Origin: Streptomyces sp. CB02959
GTDB taxonomy: Bacteria > Actinomycetota > Actinomycetes > Streptomycetales > Streptomycetaceae
Assembly: GCF_002803155.1 (NCBI RefSeq)
Contig: NZ_NNBP01000004.1
Coordinates: 186,985 to 250,984, forward strand
DNA length: 64,000 bases
Direction of reading: 5' to 3'
Below the pieces are notes generated by a model that did no database searches, was not told where the DNA came from, and worked only from the letters and a program-made list of their open reading frames with translations. The stretch's first letter is position 1, and every line of letters begins with the position of its first letter. The translations under genes and the position numbers were made by a program. Of the stretch, positions 25,614 to 33,225 are shown piece after piece.

Positions 25614-26291
25614 CTACTGGTCCTGACCCGGCTCCTTCGCCTGACCCTTCTGCTGCTGACGCTCCGTCGCGTCCTGGATGACCGCCTCGGCCACCTGGTG
25701 CATCGACAGCCGACGGTCCATCGACGTCTTCTGGATCCACCGGAACGCGGCCGGCTCCGACAGCCCGTACTCCGTCTGCAGAACGCTCTTCGCCCGATCC
25801 ACCAGCTTCCGCGTCTCCAGCCGCTGGCTGAGGTCGGCGACCTCCTTCTCCAGCGCCCGCAGCTCGGTGAACCGGCTCACCGCCATCTCGATCGCCGGCA
25901 CGACATCGCTCTTCGAGAACGGCTTCACGAGGTACGCCATGGCACCCGCGTCCCGGGCCCGCTCCACCAGCTCGCGCTGCGAGAACGCGGTCAGCATCAG
26001 GACCGGCGCAATGCTCTCCTCGGCGATCTTCTCGGCCGCCGAGATACCGTCCAGGATCGGCATCTTCACGTCCAGGATCACCAGATCGGGACGGTGCTCC
26101 CGGGCCAGCTCCACGGCTTTCTGACCGTCCCCGGCCTCACCGACGACGGAGTAGCCCTCCTCCTCCAGCATCTCCTTGAGGTCGAGGCGGATGAGCGCCT
26201 CGTCCTCGGCGATCACGACGCGCGTGGTCAGCGGCGGGACGTGCGACTGGTCGCCGTCGGCGACGGGCTGCTGGGGCTCGGCAGCACTCAA
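25614..26291 (-). CDS. pdtaR: PdtaR-like ANTAR response regulator
   Basis: A 225-residue two-domain regulator. The receiver domain (residues 24-140) has the acidic pocket EDE (29-31), the phosphorylatable Asp74 in VILDVKMP, Thr in MLTAFS and Lys in LVKPF. A coiled helix leads to the RNA-binding ANTAR domain (about 150-210) with LETRKLVDRAKSVLQTEYGLSEPAAFRWIQKTSMDRR. The tail is Gln-rich. In other actinobacteria this protein acts with the kinase PdtaS and binds paired hairpins in mRNA to control termination. No partner kinase gene is adjacent here. A nested inverted repeat lies in its own leader. Confidence 0.92.
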   Translation of the reverse strand: MSAAEPQQPVADGDQSHVPPLTTRVVIAEDEALIRLDLKEMLEEEGYSVVGEAGDGQKAVELAREHRPDLVILDVKMPILDGISAAEKIAEESIAPVLMLTAFSQRELVERARDAGAMAYLVKPFSKSDVVPAIEMAVSRFTELRALEKEVADLSQRLETRKLVDRAKSVLQTEYGLSEPAAFRWIQKTSMDRRLSMHQVAEAVIQDATERQQQKGQAKEPGQDQ

Positions 26292-26327
26292 GGGGACTCC
26301 TCGTTCCAGGCAGGTGGTGCCCCATGA

Positions 26328-26368
26328 GCCTACCTATCTCCTGTAGGGTGGTCCCACAGCAGGTAGGC
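26328..26368. repeat. Nested inverted repeat in the pdtaR leader
   Basis: GCCTACCT (26328-26335) and AGGTAGGC (26361-26368) are perfect inverted repeats. Inside them CTGT-A-GGG and CCCACAG form a second stem with a bulged base and a four-base loop. The element is 37-77 nt upstream of the pdtaR ATG and just before the tRNA gene, so it could belong to either. Confidence 0.5.
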
Positions 26369-26388
26369 ACTAGCCTTTGATTCCGCTG

Positions 26389-26463
26389 GCCCCGGTAGCC
26401 CAATTGGCATGAGGCAATGGATTCAAAACCCATACAGTGTCGGTTCGAGTCCGACCCGGGGCA
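26389..26463 (+). tRNA. tRNA with anticodon CAA (leucine by codon table), short variable arm
   Basis: A full cloverleaf can be drawn. The acceptor stem is GCCCCGG/CCGGGGC (26389-26395 with 26456-26462), the discriminator base is A26463, and the D-arm is closed by 3-4 pairs with G-G in the loop. The anticodon stem is 26417-26421 with 26429-26433, loop TTCAAAA and anticodon CAA at 26424-26426. The variable loop is only ACAGT, and the T-arm is GTCGG-TTCGAGT-CCGAC. CCA is not encoded. The anticodon predicts leucine, but bacterial leucine tRNAs normally have a long variable arm, which is absent here. The anticodon stem has an A-C mismatch next to the loop. It may be a minor or phage-like leucine tRNA, or charged with something else. 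Confidence 0.8.
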
Positions 26464-26573
26464 CTTTACCTTCGATTGCAAGGTCACCCAAGAGCCTAGG
26501 GAATTCGCTCGATAGAGCGAACAATCGTCCATTCGGACACCCCGGGGCATTTTTTTGCCTCACGGTCGCTTCC
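26464..26573. other. Spacer between the tRNA and the LAGLIDADG gene
   Basis: This 110-bp spacer contains a 7-bp hairpin TTCGCTC-GATA-GAGCGAA (26504-26521). It also contains a second copy of the last nine tRNA bases, CCCGGGGCA (26541-26549 against 26455-26463). A run of seven T (26550-26556) follows, unusual for this GC-rich DNA. A small stem GTCC-ATTC-GGAC precedes it. The simplest reading is the tRNA terminator. The repeat could also mark an old insertion. Confidence 0.5.
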
Positions 26574-27344
26574 GTGTACGACCGAGCAGCCCGTGAGCAC
26601 GCCCTCGCCCTCGTAGCGCAAGGCCGCAGCCTCAACTCCGTCAGTAAACAGACAGCGATATCACGCCACGCGATCCGGTCGTGGCAGCACCGTATCCAGC
26701 CACTCTCGCGCACGACGGCGTGCACCCGCTGCGAACGGGAGCCACGACCGCCCGACGCGACCGCGCCGTACGCCTATCTGCTCGGCCTGTACCTCGGCGA
26801 CGGCTGCATCAGCCGCCAGCCCAGGGGCGGCTACGCACTCCGCATCGCGTGCGCGGATGCCTGGCCCGGACTAATCGCGGCGTGCCGAGCAGCGGTGCGG
26901 GCGGTTCGCCCGATGAACAGCGTGTGCGTCGCGCAGAAAGCGGGCTGCGTCATGGTGACGAGTTACAGCCGGCACTGGCCGTGCCTCTTCCCCCAGCATG
27001 GCCCCGGCAAGAAGCATGAGCGGCGGATCATCCTCGAACCCTGGCAGCAGCAGATCGTGGACGACCATCCGTGGGAGTTCCTCCGCGGGCTCATCCACTC
27101 TGACGGCTGTCGGATGACCAACTGGACAACCCGTGTGGTCGGTGGCGAGCGCAAGCGCTACGAGTATCCGCGGTACTTCTTCACCAACATGTCTGCGGAC
27201 ATCCTGCGGCTCTATACGGAGACACTCGACAAGGTCGGTGTCGAATGGAAGCCCGCACGGCAATCCCGGAAAGCGGAGAACATCTCCGTCGCCCGGCGCG
27301 CCTCCGTCGCCCTCATGGACAAACACATCGGGCCGAAGTACTGA
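26574..27344 (+). CDS. HTH and LAGLIDADG domain protein downstream of the tRNA
   Basis: A 256-residue protein with a resolvase/transposase-like helix-turn-helix near residues 8-40 (LALVAQGRSLNSVSKQTAIS, RHAIRSWQHR). A CxxC pair (Cys50, Cys53) follows, and then a LAGLIDADG-type fold with two degenerate motifs, LLGLYLGDG (Asp76) and LRGLIHSDG (Asp177). Between them are HWPCLFPQHGPGKKHERRI and SRHWPCLFPQ-like conserved text. Similar proteins occur in many actinobacteria and are often labelled transcriptional regulator. Homing nuclease or regulator are both possible. GTG 26574 is chosen because the upstream frame runs through the tRNA. No good ribosome binding site is visible. Its codon use is less biased than that of its neighbours, which fits transfer. 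Confidence 0.78.
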   Translation: MYDRAAREHALALVAQGRSLNSVSKQTAISRHAIRSWQHRIQPLSRTTACTRCEREPRPPDATAPYAYLLGLYLGDGCISRQPRGGYALRIACADAWPGLIAACRAAVRAVRPMNSVCVAQKAGCVMVTSYSRHWPCLFPQHGPGKKHERRIILEPWQQQIVDDHPWEFLRGLIHSDGCRMTNWTTRVVGGERKRYEYPRYFFTNMSADILRLYTETLDKVGVEWKPARQSRKAENISVARRASVALMDKHIGPKY

Positions 27345-27394
27345 CAGGGACGGCAGTCAGTTCCTCGGCCCAGCGGGTTCAGGTGCGGGTGGAG

Positions 27395-28831
27395 CTAGTT
27401 GCGGATGTCGTCCTCGCCGATGTGGTGGACGCGGACGAGGTTGGTGGAGCCGGGGACTCCGGGCGGGGAGCCGGCGGTGATGATGACGACGTCGCCCTTC
27501 TTGCAGCGGCCGATCTTGAGCAGTTGCTCGTCGACCTGGGCGACCATCTCGTCGGTGGAGTTGACGGTGGGGCCGAGGAAGGTCTCCACGCCCCAGGTGA
27601 GGTTGAGCTGGGAGCGGGTCGCGGGGTCGGGGGTGAAGGCGAGGAGGGGGATGGGCGAGCGGTAGCGGGAGAGGCGGCGGACGGTGTCGCCGGACTGGGT
27701 GAAGGCGACGAGGAACTTGGCGCCGAGGAAGTCGCCCATTTCGGCGGCGGCGCGGGCGACGGCGCCGCCCTGGGTGCGGGGCTTGCTGTGTTCGGTCAGC
27801 GGCGGCAGTCCCTTGGCGAGGATGTCCTCCTCGGCGGCTTCGACGATGCGGCTCATGGTGCGGACCGTCTCGGTGGGGTACTTGCCGACGCTGGTCTCGC
27901 CGGAGAGCATCACGGCGTCGGTGCCGTCGATGATGGCGTTGGCGACGTCGGAGGCTTCGGCGCGGGTGGGGCGGGAGTTGTCGATCATCGAGTCGAGCAT
28001 CTGGGTGGCGACGATGACCGGTTTGGCGTTGCGCCTGGCGAGTTTGACGGCGCGCTTCTGGACGATCGGGACGGTTTCCAGGGGCATTTCGACGCCGAGG
28101 TCGCCGCGGGCGACCATGATGCCGTCGAAGGCGGCGACGATGTCGTCGATGCTGTCGACGGCCTGGGGCTTCTCGACCTTGGCGATGACGGGCAGGTAGC
28201 GGTTCTCCTCGCGCATGATGCGGTGGACGTCCTGGATGTCGCGGCCGCTGCGGACGAAGGAGAGGGCGATGATGTCGGCGCCGTAGCGCAGGGCCCAGCG
28301 GAGGTCGTCCTGGTCCTTCTCGGAGAGGGCGGGGACGGAGACGGCGACGCCGGGGAGGTTGAAGCCCTTGTGGTCGGAGACCATGCCTCCTTCGACGACC
28401 TTGGTGTGGACGCGGGGGCCTTCGACGGCGGTCACTTCGAGGGTGACCTTGCCGTCGTCGACGAGGATGCGTTCGCCGGGGGTGACGTCGCCGGCGAGGC
28501 CGGGGTAGGTGGTGCCGCAGAGGTGGCGGTCGCCTTCGACGCCGTCCTCGACGGTGATGGTGAAGGTGTCGTCGCGTTCAAGGAGTACGGGTCCTTCGCG
28601 GAATCGACCGAGGCGGATCTTCGGGCCTTGAAGGTCGGCGAGGATTCCGACGCTGCGGTGGGATTCTTCGGATGCTTTGCGGACCCGGTCGAAGCGCGCT
28701 TCGTGATCGGCGTAGGTGCCGTGGCTGAGGTTGAAGCGGGCGATGTCCATTCCGGCGTCGACGAGGGCTTTGATCTGCTCGTACGAGTCGGTGGCGGGTC
28801 CCAGTGTGCAGACGATCTTTGCTCGGCGCAT
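27395..28831 (-). CDS. pyk: Pyruvate kinase
   Basis: Makes pyruvate and ATP from phosphoenolpyruvate and ADP. The 478-residue protein has the family's usual length and all key segments: MRRAKIVCTLGPATDSYEQI, DIARFNLSHGTYADH, ILADLQGPKIRLGRF, KDQDDLRWAL, the PK signature VIAKVEKPQAVDSIDDIVAAFDGIMVARGDLGVEMPLETVP, PVIVATQMLDSMIDNSRPTRAEASDVANAIIDGTDAVMLSGETSVGKYP and the C-terminal allosteric domain (FTQSGDTVRRLSRYR). ATG 28831 begins the conserved N-terminus. It converges with the LAGLIDADG gene, with a 50-bp gap, and appears to be transcribed alone. Confidence 0.97.
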   Translation of the reverse strand: MRRAKIVCTLGPATDSYEQIKALVDAGMDIARFNLSHGTYADHEARFDRVRKASEESHRSVGILADLQGPKIRLGRFREGPVLLERDDTFTITVEDGVEGDRHLCGTTYPGLAGDVTPGERILVDDGKVTLEVTAVEGPRVHTKVVEGGMVSDHKGFNLPGVAVSVPALSEKDQDDLRWALRYGADIIALSFVRSGRDIQDVHRIMREENRYLPVIAKVEKPQAVDSIDDIVAAFDGIMVARGDLGVEMPLETVPIVQKRAVKLARRNAKPVIVATQMLDSMIDNSRPTRAEASDVANAIIDGTDAVMLSGETSVGKYPTETVRTMSRIVEAAEEDILAKGLPPLTEHSKPRTQGGAVARAAAEMGDFLGAKFLVAFTQSGDTVRRLSRYRSPIPLLAFTPDPATRSQLNLTWGVETFLGPTVNSTDEMVAQVDEQLLKIGRCKKGDVVIITAGSPPGVPGSTNLVRVHHIGEDDIRN

Positions 28832-28976
28832 GTTTCGACCCTATGACTTACCCGGCGGTAGGGAACTGTGGGGACATGACTGCTCAACGACCGCTTGGTG
28901 AAAGGCTGTTGACAAGTAATGGAATGGGCGCGAAGCCGCTCCGATGAGCAGAATTACGGCTTCGCGCGGTGTCGTC

Positions 28977-29675
28977 TCACAGCACGGGACGGGTCATCGT
29001 GAAGCGTGCGTTGACGCTGGCGTAGACGGTCTGGCGGCGGGGTTCGAGGTCGAGGGCGGGAGCGGATTCGAGTCCGGCGCCGCGGGCGGAACCGGGGGCC
29101 GCGAAGCCGTAGCCCTGCTGCTGGGGCGGGCCCTCGGCGCCGAGGTCGGCGATTTCGAGGACGGCTTCGAGGCGGGCGCCGAGGGCTTCGGCGTATTCGC
29201 GGGCGCGTTGGACGGCTTCGTGGACGGCCTGGGTGCGGGCGCTGCGGTGGGCGGGCGAGTCGGGGCGGAGGGCCCACCAGGGGCCGTCGACGCGGGTGAG
29301 TTCGAGGTCGGCGAGGCGGGTGGTGAGTTCGCCGAGGGCGGTGAAGTCGTTGAGGGTGGCGGTGAGGGTGACGCGTCCGTGGTAGGCGCGGATGCGTTCG
29401 TGGCGGCCTTTGTCGGTGAGTTGGGGGGTGAGGGTGAAGCTGCTGGTCTCCAGCTTTTCGACGGCGTCGCCGTAGCTCTTGATGAGGGTGAGGGCGTGTT
29501 CGTTGCGGCGGGTGAGGTCGGTGAGGGCGGTTTTGCGGTCGGTGCCGCGGGCGCTGACGGTGAGGGTGATGCGGGCGATCTCGGGGTCGATTTCGAGGCG
29601 GGCTTCGCCGCGGACGGCGAGGCGGGGGGCATCGGGGGTGCCGTAGGGGAGGGCGGCGGCGGTGGGTTCGGTCAT
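28977..29675 (-). CDS. SIMPL-domain (DUF541) protein
   Basis: A 232-residue protein with one SIMPL/DUF541 domain. Signatures are LAVRGEARLEIDPEIARITLTVSARGTDRKTAL, VEKLETSSFTLTPQL, ARTQAVHEAVQRAREYAEALGARL and the ending QTVYASVNARFTM. There is no evident signal peptide from the ATG at 29675 (MTEPTAAALP), so the protein is predicted cytoplasmic, although many relatives are exported. Family roles are poorly defined (oxidative stress, signalling adaptor in animals). It is divergent from the nucleotidase gene with a 211-bp spacer. Confidence 0.85.
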   Translation of the reverse strand: MTEPTAAALPYGTPDAPRLAVRGEARLEIDPEIARITLTVSARGTDRKTALTDLTRRNEHALTLIKSYGDAVEKLETSSFTLTPQLTDKGRHERIRAYHGRVTLTATLNDFTALGELTTRLADLELTRVDGPWWALRPDSPAHRSARTQAVHEAVQRAREYAEALGARLEAVLEIADLGAEGPPQQQGYGFAAPGSARGAGLESAPALDLEPRRQTVYASVNARFTMTRPVL

Positions 29676-29886
29676 GGGTGGCAGGTGCCTTTCGGGTGGT
29701 GGGTGCGGGGCCTGGGGTTGCAGGGTTGCACAGGGAGGCGGGGTGGGGTTGGTCATCGGATCGCAACCTGTTGGGGGTGTTGCGCGGGGGGTGGCTGCGC
29801 CAGAATCTACGCGCGTTGCCCCGGGCCGGACGTCCGGGTCCGTCGCGCGGTGCAGGGCATGTGCCGTGTTCTTTCTGGGAGTTGCG

Positions 29887-31701
29887 ATGACGTTCGACCG
29901 GAGGAAGTTCCTGGGTGGTTCCGTGGTGACGGGGGCGGGGGTGGTGCTCGCGGGAGCGGGCGCGCCGACCGCGGCCGCGGCACCGGCCGCCCCGGCGGGC
30001 CGCGGGGGCGGTGCGGGTCGGGAGCGTTATGCGTTCACGGTCATGGGGACGACGGATCTGCACGGGAACGTCTTCAACTGGGATTACGCCACCGACGCCG
30101 AGTTCGACGACAAGGACCACAATGATGTGGGGCTGGCGAAGATCTCCACGCTGGTGCAGGACGTCCGCCGGGAGAAGGGGCGGAAGAACACCCTGCTGAT
30201 CGATGCGGGCGACACCATTCAGGGGACGCAGCTGGGGTATTACTACGCGAAGGTGGATCCGATCACGGGGCCGCACGGCCCGGTGCATCCGATGGCGCGG
30301 GCGATGAATGCGATCGGCTATGACGCGGCGGCGCTGGGGAACCACGAGTTCAATTACGGGATTCCGGTGCTGCGGAAGTTCGAGGAGAGCTGTCGTTTTC
30401 CGCTGCTGGGTGCGAACGCGGTGGATGCGAAGACGCTGCGGCCGGCGTTCCGGCCGTATGTGATCAAGCGGTTGCGGACCCCGCGCGGGCGGGACGTGCG
30501 GGTGGCGGTGCTGGGTCTGACGAATCCGGGGATCGCGATCTGGGACAAGGCGAACGTGCAGGGGAAGCTGGCGTTCCCGGGCCTTACGGAGCAGGCCGCG
30601 AAGTGGGTGCCGAAGCTGCGGTCGATGGGTGCCGACGTGGTGATCGTGGCGGCGCATTCGGGGGCCAGCGGTACGTCGTCGTACGGGGATCAGTTGCCGT
30701 ATGTGGAGAACGCGGCGGCGCTGGTGGCGGAGAAGGTGCCGGGGATCGACGCGATCCTGGTGGGGCATGCGCATGTGGAGATCCCGGAGCGGCGGGTGGT
30801 GAACAAGGCGACGGGCCGGGAGGTGGTGCTGTCGGAGCCGCTGAAGTGGGGGCAGCGGCTGACGTGCTTCGACGTGGAGGTGGAGTGGCGTCGGGGCCGT
30901 TGGGCGGTGGCGTCGGTGGGTTCGAAGGTGCTCAACTCCAATGCGGTGGCGGAGGATCCGCAGATCACGGACATGCTGCGGGCGGCGCATGCCAAGGTCG
31001 TGGCGTATGTGAACCGGGTGATCGGGAAGTCGAAGGCGGAGATGTCGGCGGCCGAGGCGCCGGTGAAGGACACCGCGATTCTGGATTTCATCGCGTTCGT
31101 GCAGGCGGAGGCGGTGCGTAAGGCGCTTGCCGGGTCGGCGCACGCGGCGTTGCCGGTGTTGTCGCAGGCGTCGTGTTTCTCGCGGACGGCGAAGGTGCCG
31201 GCGGGGGAGGTGTCGATCCGGTCGATGGCGGCGCTCTACCCGTTCGACAACACCTTGGAGGCGCGGGTGTTGACGGGCAGGCAGCTGCGGGAGTACCTGG
31301 AGTTCTCCGCGCGGTATTACGTGCAGACGGCGCCGGGCGGTCCGGTGGATCCGGCGCGGGTCACCAATGCGGACGGTACGCCGGATTACAACTATGACGT
31401 GGTGAGCGGGGTCTCGTACGAGATCGATATCGCGCAGCCGGCGGGTCGGCGGATCGGGAAGCTGACGTTCGAGGGGAAGCCGTTGGCGGATGACGCGCGG
31501 TTCGTGCTGGCGGTGAACAACTACCGGGCGAGTGGCGGTGGTGGTTTTCCGCATGTGGCGTCGGCGGAGCAGGTGTGGTCGACGTCGGAGGAGATCCGGA
31601 ATCTGATCATCGCGTGGGTGGAGGCGAGCGGGTTGATCGATCCGGCGGTGTTCGCCTCGGTGGACTGGAGGCTGACGCGGGACGGGGTGCCGGTGTTCTA
31701 G
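29887..31701 (+). CDS. Exported bifunctional metallophosphatase / 5'-nucleotidase
   Basis: A 604-residue secreted enzyme of the UshA/CpdB type that should hydrolyse nucleotides or cyclic nucleotides outside the cell. It starts with a twin-arginine signal (MTFDRRKFLGGSVVTGAGVV, then an Ala-rich core to about residue 40). The metallophosphatase domain shows VMGTTDLHGNVFNWDY, LLIDAGDTIQGTQLG, AALGNHEFNYG, VIVAAHSG and ILVGHAHVEIPE. The C-terminal nucleotidase domain shows FSRTAKVPAGEVSIRSMAALYPFDNTLE and VVSGVSYEIDIAQPAG. ATG 29887 follows GGGAG. The enzyme may recover phosphate, but I see no clear PHO box in front of it. Confidence 0.92.
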   Translation: MTFDRRKFLGGSVVTGAGVVLAGAGAPTAAAAPAAPAGRGGGAGRERYAFTVMGTTDLHGNVFNWDYATDAEFDDKDHNDVGLAKISTLVQDVRREKGRKNTLLIDAGDTIQGTQLGYYYAKVDPITGPHGPVHPMARAMNAIGYDAAALGNHEFNYGIPVLRKFEESCRFPLLGANAVDAKTLRPAFRPYVIKRLRTPRGRDVRVAVLGLTNPGIAIWDKANVQGKLAFPGLTEQAAKWVPKLRSMGADVVIVAAHSGASGTSSYGDQLPYVENAAALVAEKVPGIDAILVGHAHVEIPERRVVNKATGREVVLSEPLKWGQRLTCFDVEVEWRRGRWAVASVGSKVLNSNAVAEDPQITDMLRAAHAKVVAYVNRVIGKSKAEMSAAEAPVKDTAILDFIAFVQAEAVRKALAGSAHAALPVLSQASCFSRTAKVPAGEVSIRSMAALYPFDNTLEARVLTGRQLREYLEFSARYYVQTAPGGPVDPARVTNADGTPDYNYDVVSGVSYEIDIAQPAGRRIGKLTFEGKPLADDARFVLAVNNYRASGGGGFPHVASAEQVWSTSEEIRNLIIAWVEASGLIDPAVFASVDWRLTRDGVPVF

Positions 31702-31736
31702 GCACGGTCGGGTCGTGTCGCCGTCGTGTCGGCGGG

Positions 31737-31782
31737 CCGCCCCTCTCCCCCGGTCCGGGTTCGGGCGGGGTGGGAGGGGCGG
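31737..31782. terminator. Bidirectional terminator between the nucleotidase and N-hydroxylase genes
   Basis: CCGCCCCTC (31737-31745) pairs with GAGGGGCGG (31774-31782), with more C/G pairing inside. It lies between convergent genes. Confidence 0.65.
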
Positions 31783-31788
31783 TGGCGT

Positions 31789-33225
31789 TCAGTGGCGCGG
31801 GACGAGGGTGGAGCTCTGGCGGGGGACGGTGCCGGTGCGGCGGGTCGGGGGGTGGCTGAGGCCGAAGGTGGTGAAGGCGGTGCGGTGCGGGAGGGGGTAG
31901 GCGGGGCTGCCGGTGAGGGAGTTGAGGATGGTGGCGCTGCGCCAGGCGGCGAGGCCGAGGTCGGGGGCGCCGACGCCGTGGGTGTGGCGTTCGGCGTTCT
32001 GGACGTAGAGGGAGCCGGTGATGGCGGGGTCGAGGACGAGGCGGTGGTGTTCGTCGATGCGGGGGCGTTCGGAGGCGTCGCGGCGGAGGTAGGGGTCGAG
32101 GGCGGCGAGCAGGGTGTCGAGGCGGCGTTCGCGGTAGCCGGTGGCGAGGACGACGGCGTCGGTGGTGAGGCGGGAGCGGCTGCCCTGCTGGGCGTGTTCC
32201 AGGTGGAGTTCGACCTTGGTGGTGCCGACCCGGCCGGCGGTGCGGACCTGGACGCCGGGGGTGAGGACGGCGTTGGGCCAGCCGCCGTCGAGGGTGCGGC
32301 GGTAGAGCTCGTCGTGGAGGGCGGCGAGGGTGTCGTGGTCGATGCCTTTGTAGAGCTGCCATTGGGCGGGGAGGAGCTCGTCGCGGACGCGTTCGGGGAG
32401 GGCGTGGAAGTAGCGGGTGTAGTCGGGGGTGAACTGCTCCAGGCCGAGTTTGCTGTATTCCATGGGCGCGAAGGCCGGGGTGCGGGCGAGCCAGTGGAGG
32501 TTCTCGCGGCCGGCGGGGCGGGCGCGGAGTTGGTCGAGGAAGATCTCCGCGCCTGACTGGCCGGCGCCGATGACGGTGAGGTGGTCGGCGTCGAGGAGGC
32601 GTTCGCGGTGGTCGAGGTAGTCGGCGGCGTGGATGACGGGGACGGTGGGGGCCTCGGCGAGGGGGCGCAGGGGGATGGGGATGTGGGGGGCGGTGCCGAT
32701 GCCGAGGACGAGGTTGCGGGCGTAGGTGCGGCCGAGGGCTTCGGCTTCGCCGTCGGCGCCGAGCTGGGTGAAGTCGACTTCGAAGAGGTTGCGTTCGTGG
32801 TTCCAGCGGACGGCGTCGATGTGGTGGCCGAAGTGGAGGGAGGGGAGGTTTTCGCTGACCCAGCGGCAGTAGGCGTCGTATTCGGCGCGGTGGATGTGGA
32901 AGCGCTCGGCGAAGTAGAAGGGGAAGAGGCGTTCGCGGGTTTTGAGGTAGTTGAGGAAGGTCCAGGGGCTGGCGGGGTCGGCGAGGGTGACGAGGTCGGC
33001 GAGGAAGGGGACTTGGAGGGTGCTGCCGTCGATGAGGAGGCCGGGGTGCCAGTGGAAGGCGGGGTGCTGGTCGTAGAAGGCGGTGCGGAGCTCGGTGAGG
33101 GGGTGGGCGAGGGCGGCGAGGGAGAGGTTGAAGGGGCCGATGCCGATGCCGACGAGGTCGAGGGGCTCGTCGGGGCCGGGGGTGTCGGTGGCGGTGCCGG
33201 GCTCGGTGTGCGGTGGGGTGTTCAT
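31789..33225 (-). CDS. Lysine/ornithine N-monooxygenase-like flavoenzyme
   Basis: A 478-residue flavoprotein of the N-hydroxylating monooxygenase family (DesB, IucD, PvdA). The FAD site LVGIGIGPFNLSLAAL lies near residues 24-39, and HWHPGLLIDGSTLQVPFLADLV is the family hallmark. The NADPH site is LTVIGAGQSGAEIFLDQL, and VVLATGYRERRLDTLLA is the C-terminal motif. It should N-hydroxylate the terminal amine of a diamine or amino acid, the first committed step to a hydroxamate siderophore. Its ATG overlaps the stop of the decarboxylase gene (ATGA, 33222-33225). The pair matches desA-desB order, so cadaverine or a related diamine is the likely substrate. This is inferred, not seen. Confidence 0.88.
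   Translation of the reverse strand: MNTPPHTEPGTATDTPGPDEPLDLVGIGIGPFNLSLAALAHPLTELRTAFYDQHPAFHWHPGLLIDGSTLQVPFLADLVTLADPASPWTFLNYLKTRERLFPFYFAERFHIHRAEYDAYCRWVSENLPSLHFGHHIDAVRWNHERNLFEVDFTQLGADGEAEALGRTYARNLVLGIGTAPHIPIPLRPLAEAPTVPVIHAADYLDHRERLLDADHLTVIGAGQSGAEIFLDQLRARPAGRENLHWLARTPAFAPMEYSKLGLEQFTPDYTRYFHALPERVRDELLPAQWQLYKGIDHDTLAALHDELYRRTLDGGWPNAVLTPGVQVRTAGRVGTTKVELHLEHAQQGSRSRLTTDAVVLATGYRERRLDTLLAALDPYLRRDASERPRIDEHHRLVLDPAITGSLYVQNAERHTHGVGAPDLGLAAWRSATILNSLTGSPAYPLPHRTAFTTFGLSHPPTRRTGTVPRQSSTLVPRH

Noticed and set aside
26389..27344. Prophage or integrative element in the tRNA
   Set aside because: No integrase, excisionase or phage genes nearby, and only a 9-bp repeat. The insertion idea is kept only as a low-interest note.
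28880..28925. TTGACA near 28907 as a plus-strand promoter
   Set aside because: No -10 element at 16-19 bp and no plus-strand gene for almost 1 kb.
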